From: SHLQ01 sp964610745
GTDB taxonomy: Bacteria > Actinomycetota > Acidimicrobiia > Acidimicrobiales > SHLQ01
Length of the DNA: 64,000 nt
Reading direction: 5' to 3'
Assembly (NCBI GenBank): GCA_964610745.1
Contig: CAZSYL010000011.1
Span: 15,096 to 79,095, forward strand
Both the position numbers and the translations under genes were made by a program. This document shows positions 33,189-41,357 of this stretch, piece after piece. The notes under the pieces are model-generated. The model made no database searches, was not told the DNA's origin, and saw nothing but the letters and a program-made list of their open reading frames with translations. How positions within the stretch are numbered: position 1 is the first letter of the stretch; every line of letters begins with the position of its first letter.

Positions 33189-35050
33189 TCAGCTGACTTC
33201 AGCTTCCCAGTCGGTGGTTTCGATGATCTCTCGCATCTTGGCGAGGAACGCCGCTGCGTAGGCGCCGTCGAATGCACGGTGATCCCAGGCGAGGGCGAGC
33301 ACGCCGACCGAGTGGATCGCAATGCTCTCGCTCCCGTACGAATCGGTGACGACGACCGGCTTGCGGTGCACACCGTCGGTGGAGAGGATCGCGACCTGTG
33401 GCTGGTTAATGATCGGGAACTGCATCAAGGTGCCGTACTGACCCGGGTTCGTGATCGTGAAAGTTCCGCCGGACAAATCGTCGGGGGTGACCTTCTTCGA
33501 ACGAGCTCGTGTCGCGATGTCGACGACATCACGGCTGAGCTGACGAAGGCGCTTACCGTCCACGTTTTTGACCACTGGAGCAAGCAGTCCGTCGAAGTTC
33601 AAGTCGACGGCGATGGCCACGTTGACATCGTTGTGCAGGGTGACCGAATCGCCAGTGAGCGATGCATTCATGAGCGGGAAGTCCCGCATGGCATCTGCTA
33701 CGGCGCGGAGGATAAACGGCAGGTAGGTCAGGCTGAAGCCCTCCTCGGCCTTCCATTCGGCCTTGTGCTTGCGCCGGACGACCTCGACGGCTTCGAAGTC
33801 GACCTCCATTGCGGTGAGCACGTGTGGCGACGTCGCCTTTGACATCACCATGTGTTCGGCCGTCTTGCGACGGATGTTGTTGAGCGGAATCGAATCCTCG
33901 CCAGCAGCCGGGGCTGGCGCCGCAGGAGCGGGGGCTGGCGCCGCAGGGGCTGGAGCNNNNNNNNNNNNNNNNNNNNNNNNNNNNNNNNNNNNNNNNNNNN
34001 NNNNNNNNNNNNNNNNNNNNNNNNNNNNNNNNNNNNNNNNNNNNNNNNNNNNNNNNCAGCAGCCGGGGCTGGCGCCGCAGGAGCGGGGGCTGGCGCCGCA
34101 GGGGCTGGAGCCGCAGCCGCTGGAGCGGGAGCAGGAGCAGGAGCAGGAGCTGGGGCCGCTGGAGCGGGAGCTGCGGCTGGTGCAGCAGCACTGCCGGCGT
34201 TGGAGACGATGACCGCTTCGACGTCCTTGCGTGTAATCCGCCCACCGACACCCGAGCCGGTGATCGTTGTTGCATCGAGACCGTTCTCGGTGATCAGTCG
34301 GCGCACGACTGGAGAGAGCACCAATCCAGACAGTGCGCTTTCACCCGATGTGTCCGGAGTCTCGGCGGCCGGAACTGGAGCTGCAGCAGGCGCTGGGGCC
34401 GGAGCAGGCGCGGCAGCTGGCGCTGGCGCTGGAGCAGCAGCAGGCGCGCCAGCCGAAGAGCCAACACGTGCAAGAACGGTGCCAACCTCGACCGTTTCAC
34501 CCTCGGGAACAACAATCTCGGTGATCACGCCCGCAACCGGCGAAGGCACCTCGGAATCAACCTTGTCGGTCGACACCTCAAAGAGCGCCTCATCTTCGGC
34601 AACGGTGTCGCCAACATTCTTAAACCATCGCGTGATCGTGCCCTCGGTAACGGACTCTCCGAGCATCGGCAGAGCAACGTCCACCGCATCTCCAGCGGGT
34701 GCAGCAGCTGGCGCTGCGGCAGGAGGCGCGGCAGCTGGTGGTTCGGGGGCGGGTGCCACCTCGGTCGCTGGTACCGCTGCAGCTTCAGGAGCCGGAGCGG
34801 CAGCTGGCGCCGCTCCACTATCACCAACACGTGCAAGAACGGTGCCAACCTCGACCGTTTCACCCTCGGGAACAATAATCTCGGTGATCACGCCCGCAAC
34901 CGGCGAAGGCACCTCGGAATCAACCTTGTCGGTCGACACCTCAAAGAGCGCCTCATCTTCGGCAACGGTGTCGCCAACATTCTTAAACCATCGCGTGATC
35001 GTGCCCTCGGTAACGGATTCTCCGAGAAGAGGGAGAGTGATGTCGCTCAT
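33189..35050 (-). CDS. 2-oxoacid dehydrogenase E2 component with two lipoyl domains (interrupted by a scaffold gap)
   Basis: The N-terminal part has two lipoyl domains (Lys42 and Lys163, both in STDKVDSE), Ala/Pro-rich linkers, and a peripheral subunit-binding domain (LSPVVRRLITENGLD, SGVGGRITRKDV). After the gap comes an acyltransferase domain with TITNPGQYGT and the catalytic HRAFDG near the C-terminus. A 100-N gap sits in the Ala/Pro linker and shifts the frame as written. Deleting the gap together with one of the two identical 55-nt flanks (155 nt) restores a single frame. The acyl substrate is unproven; AceE and Lpd in the window suggest pyruvate dehydrogenase, shared with oxoglutarate or branched-chain use as an alternative. 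Confidence 0.9.
33957..34056. other. Scaffold gap of 100 N in the E2 linker
   Basis: Exactly 100 N. The 55 bases before it (33902-33956) recur exactly after it (34057-34111), in Ala/Pro-coding repeat sequence. An overlap of this length fits unmerged contig ends. Confidence 0.95.
34461..35026 (-). repeat. Two near-identical 203-bp copies encoding the lipoyl domains
   Basis: 34461-34663 and 34824-35026 differ at only two positions by my reading (both synonymous-type third-base changes), exactly 363 bp (121 codons) apart. Outside these limits the sequences diverge at once. This indicates recent duplication or ongoing gene conversion of lipoyl domains within E2. Confidence 0.92.
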
Positions 35051-35126
35051 GAATCGTGTGTCTTTCGTGTAATTGTGTGAAGTCGTCTGTCTTGGATGGT
35101 TGTCAAAGTTGAGCTGGCTGTCCAGC

Positions 35127-36536
35127 TCAGCCGTGAAGCCCTCGTCCAGTGAGGGCCATTACGGTCTCGCCGAAGAGTTCGCTCATCGTCGGGTGTGGCT
35201 GGATGAAGTGTGCAACGTCAGCGACCGTCGCCTCCCAGTTAATGGCCAAGTAACCCTGACCGAGCTGCTCGGTAACCCATGGGCCAACCATGTGAACACC
35301 GAGCATTTTGCCCGCTGTGCCGTCGGGATTTTTCTCGGCAATAACCTTGACGAGACCATCGGTCTCGCCAACGATCATCGCCCGACCATTTCCGCTGAAC
35401 TTGTGCGTTGATGCCACGACGTCGAAACCCGCTTCCTTGGCGGATTCTTCGGTATGTCCAGCAAAAGCAATCTCCGGGTGGCTATAGATGCACCACGGAA
35501 CGTTCAGGTAATCAACGGGCTGGGGGTCCTCGCCGAGGATGCCGCGAATAGCGACCATCCCTTCTGAGAAGCCAACGTGAGCGAGCTGGGCGGTAGCGAT
35601 GATGTCGCCGACGGCGTACACGCCGGGTACGGCGGTTAGGCAGTTCTCGTCGACGGGAACGAAGCCTCGTTCGTCGAGTGCAATGCCGACCGCGTCGAGA
35701 CCGAGCAGATCCGCAAATGGGCGACGCCCAATCGACAGCACAACCATGTCGACGTCGACCGAATCGCCGTCGCCGAAGAAGACGCGAGTCGCCCCATCCA
35801 CTTCTTCCTGACCCGAGACCATGACACTGGTGCGAATATCGATCCCACGGGCCTTCAGAGACCGCTGTACAACTCGGGCTGCTGCTGGGTCGACGCCCGG
35901 GATGATCTTCGGCATCGCCTCAAGGACTGTCACCGAAGTTCCAAGGTCGGCCATCATCGAGGCAAACTCGATCCCGATGGCACCGCCGCCAATGACAGCG
36001 GCCCGATTTGGTAGCTCCTGGATCGACAGCAGCTCATCGGAGGTGACAATGCGGGTCCCGTCGACATCGAAGCCCGGAATCGTACGAGGAACCGAACCTG
36101 CAGCGAGTATGAGATTGTCGCCCGATACCGACACATCGCCGGAGCCGCCGCCCGAGACGTTCACGGTCTTGACCGCTCCGGTCGACGCCACCACGCCTAC
36201 CCCGTCAAAGACGGTGACCTTGCGGTGTTTGAGCAAGCCAGTGAGACCCTTGACGAGGTTGTCGATGACACCCTGCTTTCGAACCTGGGTGACGCTGAAG
36301 TCGATCGTTGGATCAGAAGCACCAACACCAAACGTTGAGGCGTGCTTCACCGTCCGGAAGACCGTCGCCGTCTCGAGCAATTCCTTGGCTGGGATACAGC
36401 CAACGTTGAGGCAGGTACCGCCGAGGGTGGACTTCTCGATCAGGGCGACGTTTAGCCCTGCAGCAGCGCCGTAGAGCGCCGAGGCGTAGCCTCCAGGGCC
36501 GCCGCCGACGACGACGACATCGAAATGGTCAGACAT
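35127..36536 (-). CDS. lpd: Dihydrolipoyl dehydrogenase (E3)
   Basis: A 469-residue flavoprotein disulfide reductase. It has the FAD motif GGGPGG (11-16), both redox cysteines in GGTCLNVGC (Cys42, Cys47), the NAD-binding IGGGAIGIEFASM, and the C-terminal HPHPTMSE base. It reoxidises dihydrolipoyl E2 with NAD+. An AGGAGA ribosome-binding site precedes the ATG; an upstream extension is not needed. It lies 76 nt before E2 on the same strand and after a 29-residue membrane peptide gene. Unlike the LpdA-like protein at 6.8-8.2 kb, its active site is intact. Confidence 0.95.
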   Translation of the reverse strand: MSDHFDVVVVGGGPGGYASALYGAAAGLNVALIEKSTLGGTCLNVGCIPAKELLETATVFRTVKHASTFGVGASDPTIDFSVTQVRKQGVIDNLVKGLTGLLKHRKVTVFDGVGVVASTGAVKTVNVSGGGSGDVSVSGDNLILAAGSVPRTIPGFDVDGTRIVTSDELLSIQELPNRAAVIGGGAIGIEFASMMADLGTSVTVLEAMPKIIPGVDPAAARVVQRSLKARGIDIRTSVMVSGQEEVDGATRVFFGDGDSVDVDMVVLSIGRRPFADLLGLDAVGIALDERGFVPVDENCLTAVPGVYAVGDIIATAQLAHVGFSEGMVAIRGILGEDPQPVDYLNVPWCIYSHPEIAFAGHTEESAKEAGFDVVASTHKFSGNGRAMIVGETDGLVKVIAEKNPDGTAGKMLGVHMVGPWVTEQLGQGYLAINWEATVADVAHFIQPHPTMSELFGETVMALTGRGLHG

Positions 36537-36582
36537 TGATTCTCCTGGGTTCTCGCAAGCGCTCGACCTTCGCCGGCTCTTG

Positions 36583-36672
36583 TCAGCGTGCAAGCACGAC
36601 TTGCAGTGCAAACGCGACCAGAATTGCTACGCCGAGAAGAAGCGACGCAAGTATCAGTTTGCGTGTACTCAT
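36583..36672 (-). CDS. 29-residue single-helix membrane peptide upstream of lpd
   Basis: The minus strand carries an ATG frame of 29 codons, beginning MSTRKLILASLLLG, continuing with a hydrophobic helix to about residue 27, and ending LAR before TGA. An AGGAGA sits about 11 nt before the ATG. The N-terminal Arg/Lys pair suggests a N-in membrane helix. The gene is 46 nt before lpd and may be its leader-proximal cistron. No family is recognised, and a lipoprotein-type cysteine is absent. Confidence 0.55.
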   Translation of the reverse strand: MSTRKLILASLLLGVAILVAFALQVVLAR

Positions 36673-36881
36673 TCGGGGCAGGTCTCCTGGTCGCTACAGA
36701 CCAGCCGGGTGGAGCTGGACCGTTAATAGACTACAGACCTCTATTACGACGCGTACTCCCAAAATTGACTACCACCGAGCGTCAGCATTTTCCGTTTGTT
36801 TCTAGACTGGGCGCCAACTGAACGGCCGTGGCAATCTGTTCATGCTGGCATGCGACCACTGACCGGGACCGTGCGCGCACA

Positions 36882-38627
36882 ATGCAACGAATGATCGAAC
36901 CTGTCCACGCCACCTCACCATCAAGATCAGCCGAGGCCAAGCCCGTGTCTCCGGCCGATCGCGAACTCTCCGACGCTGCTGTGGGTGCTGTTATTGCATT
37001 CGTACGAGTCATCGAGCTCTATGATCCAGCCGTAGCTCACCGAAGCGCCCTGCGGGCAATCGTGGCCGAGCGTCTTTTCACTGAATTCCGTTCGCCGTCA
37101 CCGACCGAACAGCCTCAACAAGTTGCTCCATTGGTAGACCCGGGCGATACTTCCGTCGCCATCGCGAGTGCTGCTCTCGCCGACGTAGACCTGACCGTGT
37201 CACGGCCCGACGACCCCGAAGACGCCAACGAACCAACGCGATCGCTACTCGGGGCAACTCTCGTGGGCCGCATCGACGGACTCGCGTCGGTATCGAACGC
37301 GTTGGAGAACCACCGTGAACGTTGGGACGGCCAAGGCCACCCCCATGGCATTTCCGGCGCGGACATTCCGCTGGCTGCACGAGTCTCCGCCGTTGCTGAC
37401 TCACTCGTTGGAAACCCCACCGCAGGCTTCATACCGTCGTGGCACCACGCCCGTCGACGAGTCCGTCGTCAGGCCGGTGCGGCACTCGACCCAGCGTTGT
37501 GTAGCGCCCTCGACCGCATCGAACTGGACGACATCGAGAGCCCGGCGGTCCCTTCCTCCACAGTCCAAAGCCTCTTTGACAAACTGCCCGACGCCCGCTC
37601 TCGATCCGAGGCGGTCAGTGCCGCCACCACCATCAGCAATGCGGTCACACTCGCGGCGAGTAACGATGAACTCGTGAACCTGTTCGCTTCGACCGCGCTC
37701 GACACCGTTGACGCAGCCGAAGTTGTGGTCATTCCTTCGAGCTCAACACAGCTCGATCCCATCCCGGTGGCCCGGGTCGATGACGGACGCCCCAGACTTC
37801 CACCACCGTCTCGACTCGACAGCCTCTACGAATTCTCGACCCAGGCGGAGCTTCGAGCTGGCCAAACCATCGCCCGGAACACACAAGGAGCGGGCCCAGG
37901 CACCAACGAGGTCATCACGCCGATCATGATCGGCACCGATGTGTGGGGCGTACTCGTTGCGACGAGACGGCATCCAATCGACGGCTTCGACGAGAGCGAC
38001 AAGGCAGTGCTGCGCCATATCGCCGCCGAGATGGCCGAGGCAATCTCGGCTACCGAACACTGGGCTCAGATGGAGCAGATGGCGCTCCGCGACCAGCTCA
38101 CCGGTCTTGGCAACCGCCACGAGCTCTACCGAGTACTCGATGCTGTTTTCGAGCGACCCGCAGACGAACGGGTCGACACGGCACTCATCATGTGCGATGT
38201 GGACGGACTAAAGGTCGTAAATGACACCCTTGGTCACCACGCTGGAGATCGTCTACTGATCGACGCCGGCCATGCACTCATGGGCGCGGTGCGTGACCGG
38301 GACCGCACGACGGTTTGCCGAATTGGTGGCGACGAATTTTGTATGGTCATCGACGGTGGTGGCCTACTGACCGCACACGAGGTATCCGAGGCCATCGAGC
38401 GACTCTTTGAACGATCGGCTGGGTCTGGTCCGACGCGTTCGATCTCGTGCGGAATTGCGTTCGCAAATGGCGAGATCGACAACCGCAGCTCGCTACTTCG
38501 TGCCGCTGATGAAAATCAGTACCAAACCAAACGAGCTCGTAAAGAGAGACAAGCCGCAGAGGTTCCTGCGCTGCCCGCGGGATCGATCGATGCGGACTCC
38601 GCCGATCGTCGAGCCCGTCGAGACTAA
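36882..38627 (+). CDS. Putative diguanylate cyclase with degenerate HD-GYP-like and GAF regions
   Basis: A protein of about 581 residues. The middle N-terminal part has HRERWDGQGHPHGISGADIPLAARVSAVAD, split here as HRERWDGQGHP and the IPLAARVSAVAD segment: this matches the C-terminal half of an HD-GYP domain, but the upstream HD metal site is not found. A GAF-like domain follows (about 255-400), then GGDEF: LRDQLTGLGNR and RIGGDEFCMV with an intact signature. The product-inhibition RxxD site is incomplete (Arg present, the Asp position is Thr). It would make cyclic di-GMP in response to a small ligand. The first ATG of a MQRMIEP pair was chosen as start. Confidence 0.8.
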   Translation: MQRMIEPVHATSPSRSAEAKPVSPADRELSDAAVGAVIAFVRVIELYDPAVAHRSALRAIVAERLFTEFRSPSPTEQPQQVAPLVDPGDTSVAIASAALADVDLTVSRPDDPEDANEPTRSLLGATLVGRIDGLASVSNALENHRERWDGQGHPHGISGADIPLAARVSAVADSLVGNPTAGFIPSWHHARRRVRRQAGAALDPALCSALDRIELDDIESPAVPSSTVQSLFDKLPDARSRSEAVSAATTISNAVTLAASNDELVNLFASTALDTVDAAEVVVIPSSSTQLDPIPVARVDDGRPRLPPPSRLDSLYEFSTQAELRAGQTIARNTQGAGPGTNEVITPIMIGTDVWGVLVATRRHPIDGFDESDKAVLRHIAAEMAEAISATEHWAQMEQMALRDQLTGLGNRHELYRVLDAVFERPADERVDTALIMCDVDGLKVVNDTLGHHAGDRLLIDAGHALMGAVRDRDRTTVCRIGGDEFCMVIDGGGLLTAHEVSEAIERLFERSAGSGPTRSISCGIAFANGEIDNRSSLLRAADENQYQTKRARKERQAAEVPALPAGSIDADSADRRARRD

Positions 38628-38644
38628 GCCAGTGGTTTGTCGGC

Positions 38645-39826
38645 CTAGAACAGCTCTTCAATCATCGCGAGGTGCTCGGGACCTCCGGAGTGCACAAGGT
38701 TGTAGGCAGGCACCTCATTTGCCAGGTTGACGATCGTGTCGAATGCCTCGCGTCCAGCACCGTCGAAGTTGAACGCACATGCGAGCAGCTGAGAGAACGA
38801 GTCGAAGGGGTCGAGAGCGGTTCGTTCAGTTGCGGCCCCGGGAGTAAACGTCGGAAACACGATCGCCTGCACTCGACCGCCGTCGGAAAGCCGACCCGGG
38901 CCGACCGAGCGAGGGTCGACGTCGATTGCGTACCCCTGGCCGAGCCCTGGAGCAGACATGGGCGACAGTATTTCTGACAACGCTTCATGACTTCCGGGAT
39001 CAAGGCTGATCGCTTTAGTGAACGGACTCACCATCTGGGTTGTCGTATCGATCAATGTGGCTTCGTCGGTGACATACCCGTGACCGCGATGGACGAGCTG
39101 AGTAACAAGCGTGGACTTACCGGCGTTGCTGACACCTGGAAACATCACGATGCCAGAACCAATCTCGGCCGCCGCGGCATGAAACACGATTGCGCTGTCG
39201 AGATAGGGCAGCGGCGAACCGTTGACCTCGGCGACAACATGTCGAATGAGAGCGCGACGCGTTCTCAGCGTCCGGGTCGGACCGTTGCCAACCTGCACAG
39301 ACCACTCCGCTGTACCGGCCGATTGGACCTGAATCTCGATTTGTTCCTGGTCCGAGCTGAGCGGCGGGCTGCCCCGGAGAGGGTCGAGTAGTCGATCTAA
39401 CTCGTGTCGCACTGACTCGTCGTCCACGTCAAGAACGACGCCAAGAGTCAGGGCTCGAAACGGGCCAATGGTGTGGTGGATGTTGCGTCGCTCTTGACCG
39501 CCGGTGCGGGCATTGGCATGCACCGCGGATGACCTGTCCTGTTCCATGCAATCGATCGGCAGGCAGAGGCCTTCTTCGCGCAACGATTCGACCAGTGCGA
39601 GAACGTCGGCGCGAACGTCCTCGGTCCGAACGCCATAACGTCGCGAGAGCTCTTCGACGACGTCGCCAACACGGTGCGGGGTCTGCAGAATGCTCCATGT
39701 CGCAGCGCCAGTGTCGTTGAGCTGGTGCAACTGACGGTCTTCGAGGTTGAACAAGACATGCCGGCCGTCAACCTCACCCGACAGCGCAGAACGGTTCTGG
39801 ACGAGCATTATGTCGGCCATGGTCAC
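38645..39826 (-). CDS. PqqD-like domain fused to HprK-like P-loop protein
   Basis: A 393-residue fusion. Residues about 20-90 match PqqD/RRE domains: LFNLEDRQLHQLNDTGAATW, then VEELSRRYGV and LVESLREEGL. From about 205 there is an HprK-like fold: IVFHAAA, the P-loop FPGVSNAGKSTL (229-240), and GYVTDEATLID. PqqD-type domains bind peptide substrates, and HprK-like proteins are found in lasso peptide and exosortase-linked loci. Here it sits last in an operon with a polymerase-like protein and a Wzz/BY-kinase. GTG at 39826 overlaps the upstream TGA (GTGA); ATG at 39820 is an alternative. No precursor peptide gene is evident nearby. Confidence 0.75.
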   Translation of the reverse strand: MTMADIMLVQNRSALSGEVDGRHVLFNLEDRQLHQLNDTGAATWSILQTPHRVGDVVEELSRRYGVRTEDVRADVLALVESLREEGLCLPIDCMEQDRSSAVHANARTGGQERRNIHHTIGPFRALTLGVVLDVDDESVRHELDRLLDPLRGSPPLSSDQEQIEIQVQSAGTAEWSVQVGNGPTRTLRTRRALIRHVVAEVNGSPLPYLDSAIVFHAAAAEIGSGIVMFPGVSNAGKSTLVTQLVHRGHGYVTDEATLIDTTTQMVSPFTKAISLDPGSHEALSEILSPMSAPGLGQGYAIDVDPRSVGPGRLSDGGRVQAIVFPTFTPGAATERTALDPFDSFSQLLACAFNFDGAGREAFDTIVNLANEVPAYNLVHSGGPEHLAMIEELF

Positions 39827-41355
39827 CGCCCTCGTCTGCTCAACTCAATGTTCGAGGCACGCGATGTCCTCGCACCGCGCAATCGCTCAGCACCGACACC
39901 AAACGCGACGAGCAACAGAACGAAGGGCACGACCTGAGCGCGCTGGCGGCTAAGGATGCCGAAGTTCCCGATTGCGGCGAACACAAAGATGAAAACTGAG
40001 GTGAAGCCGAGGGCAAAAAGCAGCTGTCCTTTTTGCACGAGCGCTCGAAGATTCGACACGAGTCCGGGCGCCGCGTAGAGGATGGCAGCAGCGAGCATCA
40101 TCCCTTCGATGGCGCTGACGAATGAAGCTGCGTTCTCCGCCTCCCAGATGAACGGGCGGAATAGGACGGTTAGCGTCGCCCATGGATAGTCGGTGACCGA
40201 GGAGACACGCGCAGCGGTGAAGGCCGAATCGTCCTGAGACGTTCGATCCTCTGCGAAGTCAAGCGCTGCTGACACATCCGAGACACCATCGAAACTCTCA
40301 AGATCGAACAACCTCGCCGACGCGCCCGTTGTCAGCATCGCCCCGACCAGGACCACAGCGAGAACCACTATGTGCACAGCTAGCCGACGCTGGTCGACGG
40401 CGCGCCGCGCAAACAAACCCACCACGAGACCAGCGAGAAGGAGCATTGCGACATGAGGTCGAACCATCCCGACAACGAAGCCGCCGAACAGTAGCGGCAC
40501 GACGCCGTTCCACTGTCGTTCATAGACCCTCGATACCCCGAAGAGTCCAATACCGATTCCGAAGAGGGCGAGGCTTTCCTTCCCGACCGAAGATGGCCAG
40601 TAGACCATCGTGGGCGAGAGCATGATGAAGAGCGCGGCGAGACGCATCTGTTTGTCGTTGAGTACCGGTTTGACCGCGAAAAGAAAGAAGACCTGGCCAA
40701 CGAACGCGAGAACGACAAAGACCAGGAACGTCGCGATGGCGTTCGACCCCGTGAGCACGTTGACCACTCCGCTGAAGTAACGAACGGCGCCGGTTCCGGG
40801 GATAGAGCGGCCCGTGTCGACGGCCAGGTCGAAGGATCGGAGCGCGTCTGCAATCCGTTCGCCTTCCCGTTGGTACACCGGGGAGTCTGCGCCGCTGATC
40901 AAACGAGGAACCGCTCCGAGCATTCGTGCCCCAAAGCCAGCGACCACAGCAGCGAACACAAACTCGTTCGAGCGCGGTAGAACGACGCGCTTGGCAACGA
41001 TGGCAGCAATGAGCGTCAGCGCGGGAGCGAGGACGACGCCAAACAACGTGTCCTCGCGACCGAGGAACCCGAGGATGCCGAAGGCCAGACCAGCGCCCAG
41101 ACCGCTGACGGCGCCGATCACCTTCAGTGTCGCCTGCATCCAGGACGCCCAACCTGAGTCTTCGGTTAGTCCGGTCGAGGTTGCCGGATCGGCGCGCCCG
41201 GGACGGTTCGACGGTGAGGTTGCGGTGTCTCCGACGATGAGAAGCCCATCGGGTGTTCGGACCACCGCTCCCCCGCGACGAGGCGACGCTCGGCGCTGAC
41301 TCGGACGCGGTATCACGCGTTCCCGGTCGTGTTCGACTCGAGGAGTGGCGCTCAC
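39823..41355 (-). CDS. Polytopic membrane protein, polysaccharide polymerase-like
   Basis: A 510-residue protein. The first 75 residues are hydrophilic and cytoplasmic; then come about eleven transmembrane segments. MVYWPSSVGKESLALFGIGIGLFG and VGMVRPHVAMLLL resemble segments of Wzy-like or O-antigen polymerase-related proteins, and a large loop (about 335-395) lies outside. Position between a Wzz/BY-kinase and the PqqD-HprK gene supports a polymerase role in capsule or exopolysaccharide assembly. Sequence evidence alone is weak, since polymerases are poorly conserved. The GTG start lies 2 nt after the upstream stop. Confidence 0.6.
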   Translation of the reverse strand: MSATPRVEHDRERVIPRPSQRRASPRRGGAVVRTPDGLLIVGDTATSPSNRPGRADPATSTGLTEDSGWASWMQATLKVIGAVSGLGAGLAFGILGFLGREDTLFGVVLAPALTLIAAIVAKRVVLPRSNEFVFAAVVAGFGARMLGAVPRLISGADSPVYQREGERIADALRSFDLAVDTGRSIPGTGAVRYFSGVVNVLTGSNAIATFLVFVVLAFVGQVFFLFAVKPVLNDKQMRLAALFIMLSPTMVYWPSSVGKESLALFGIGIGLFGVSRVYERQWNGVVPLLFGGFVVGMVRPHVAMLLLAGLVVGLFARRAVDQRRLAVHIVVLAVVLVGAMLTTGASARLFDLESFDGVSDVSAALDFAEDRTSQDDSAFTAARVSSVTDYPWATLTVLFRPFIWEAENAASFVSAIEGMMLAAAILYAAPGLVSNLRALVQKGQLLFALGFTSVFIFVFAAIGNFGILSRQRAQVVPFVLLLVAFGVGAERLRGARTSRASNIELSRRGR

Positions 41356-41357
41356 GG

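Noticed and set aside
33852..35072. Ala/Gly-rich plus-strand frame across E2
   Set aside because: It is the antisense of Ala/Pro linkers and lipoyl domains and is a composition artefact.
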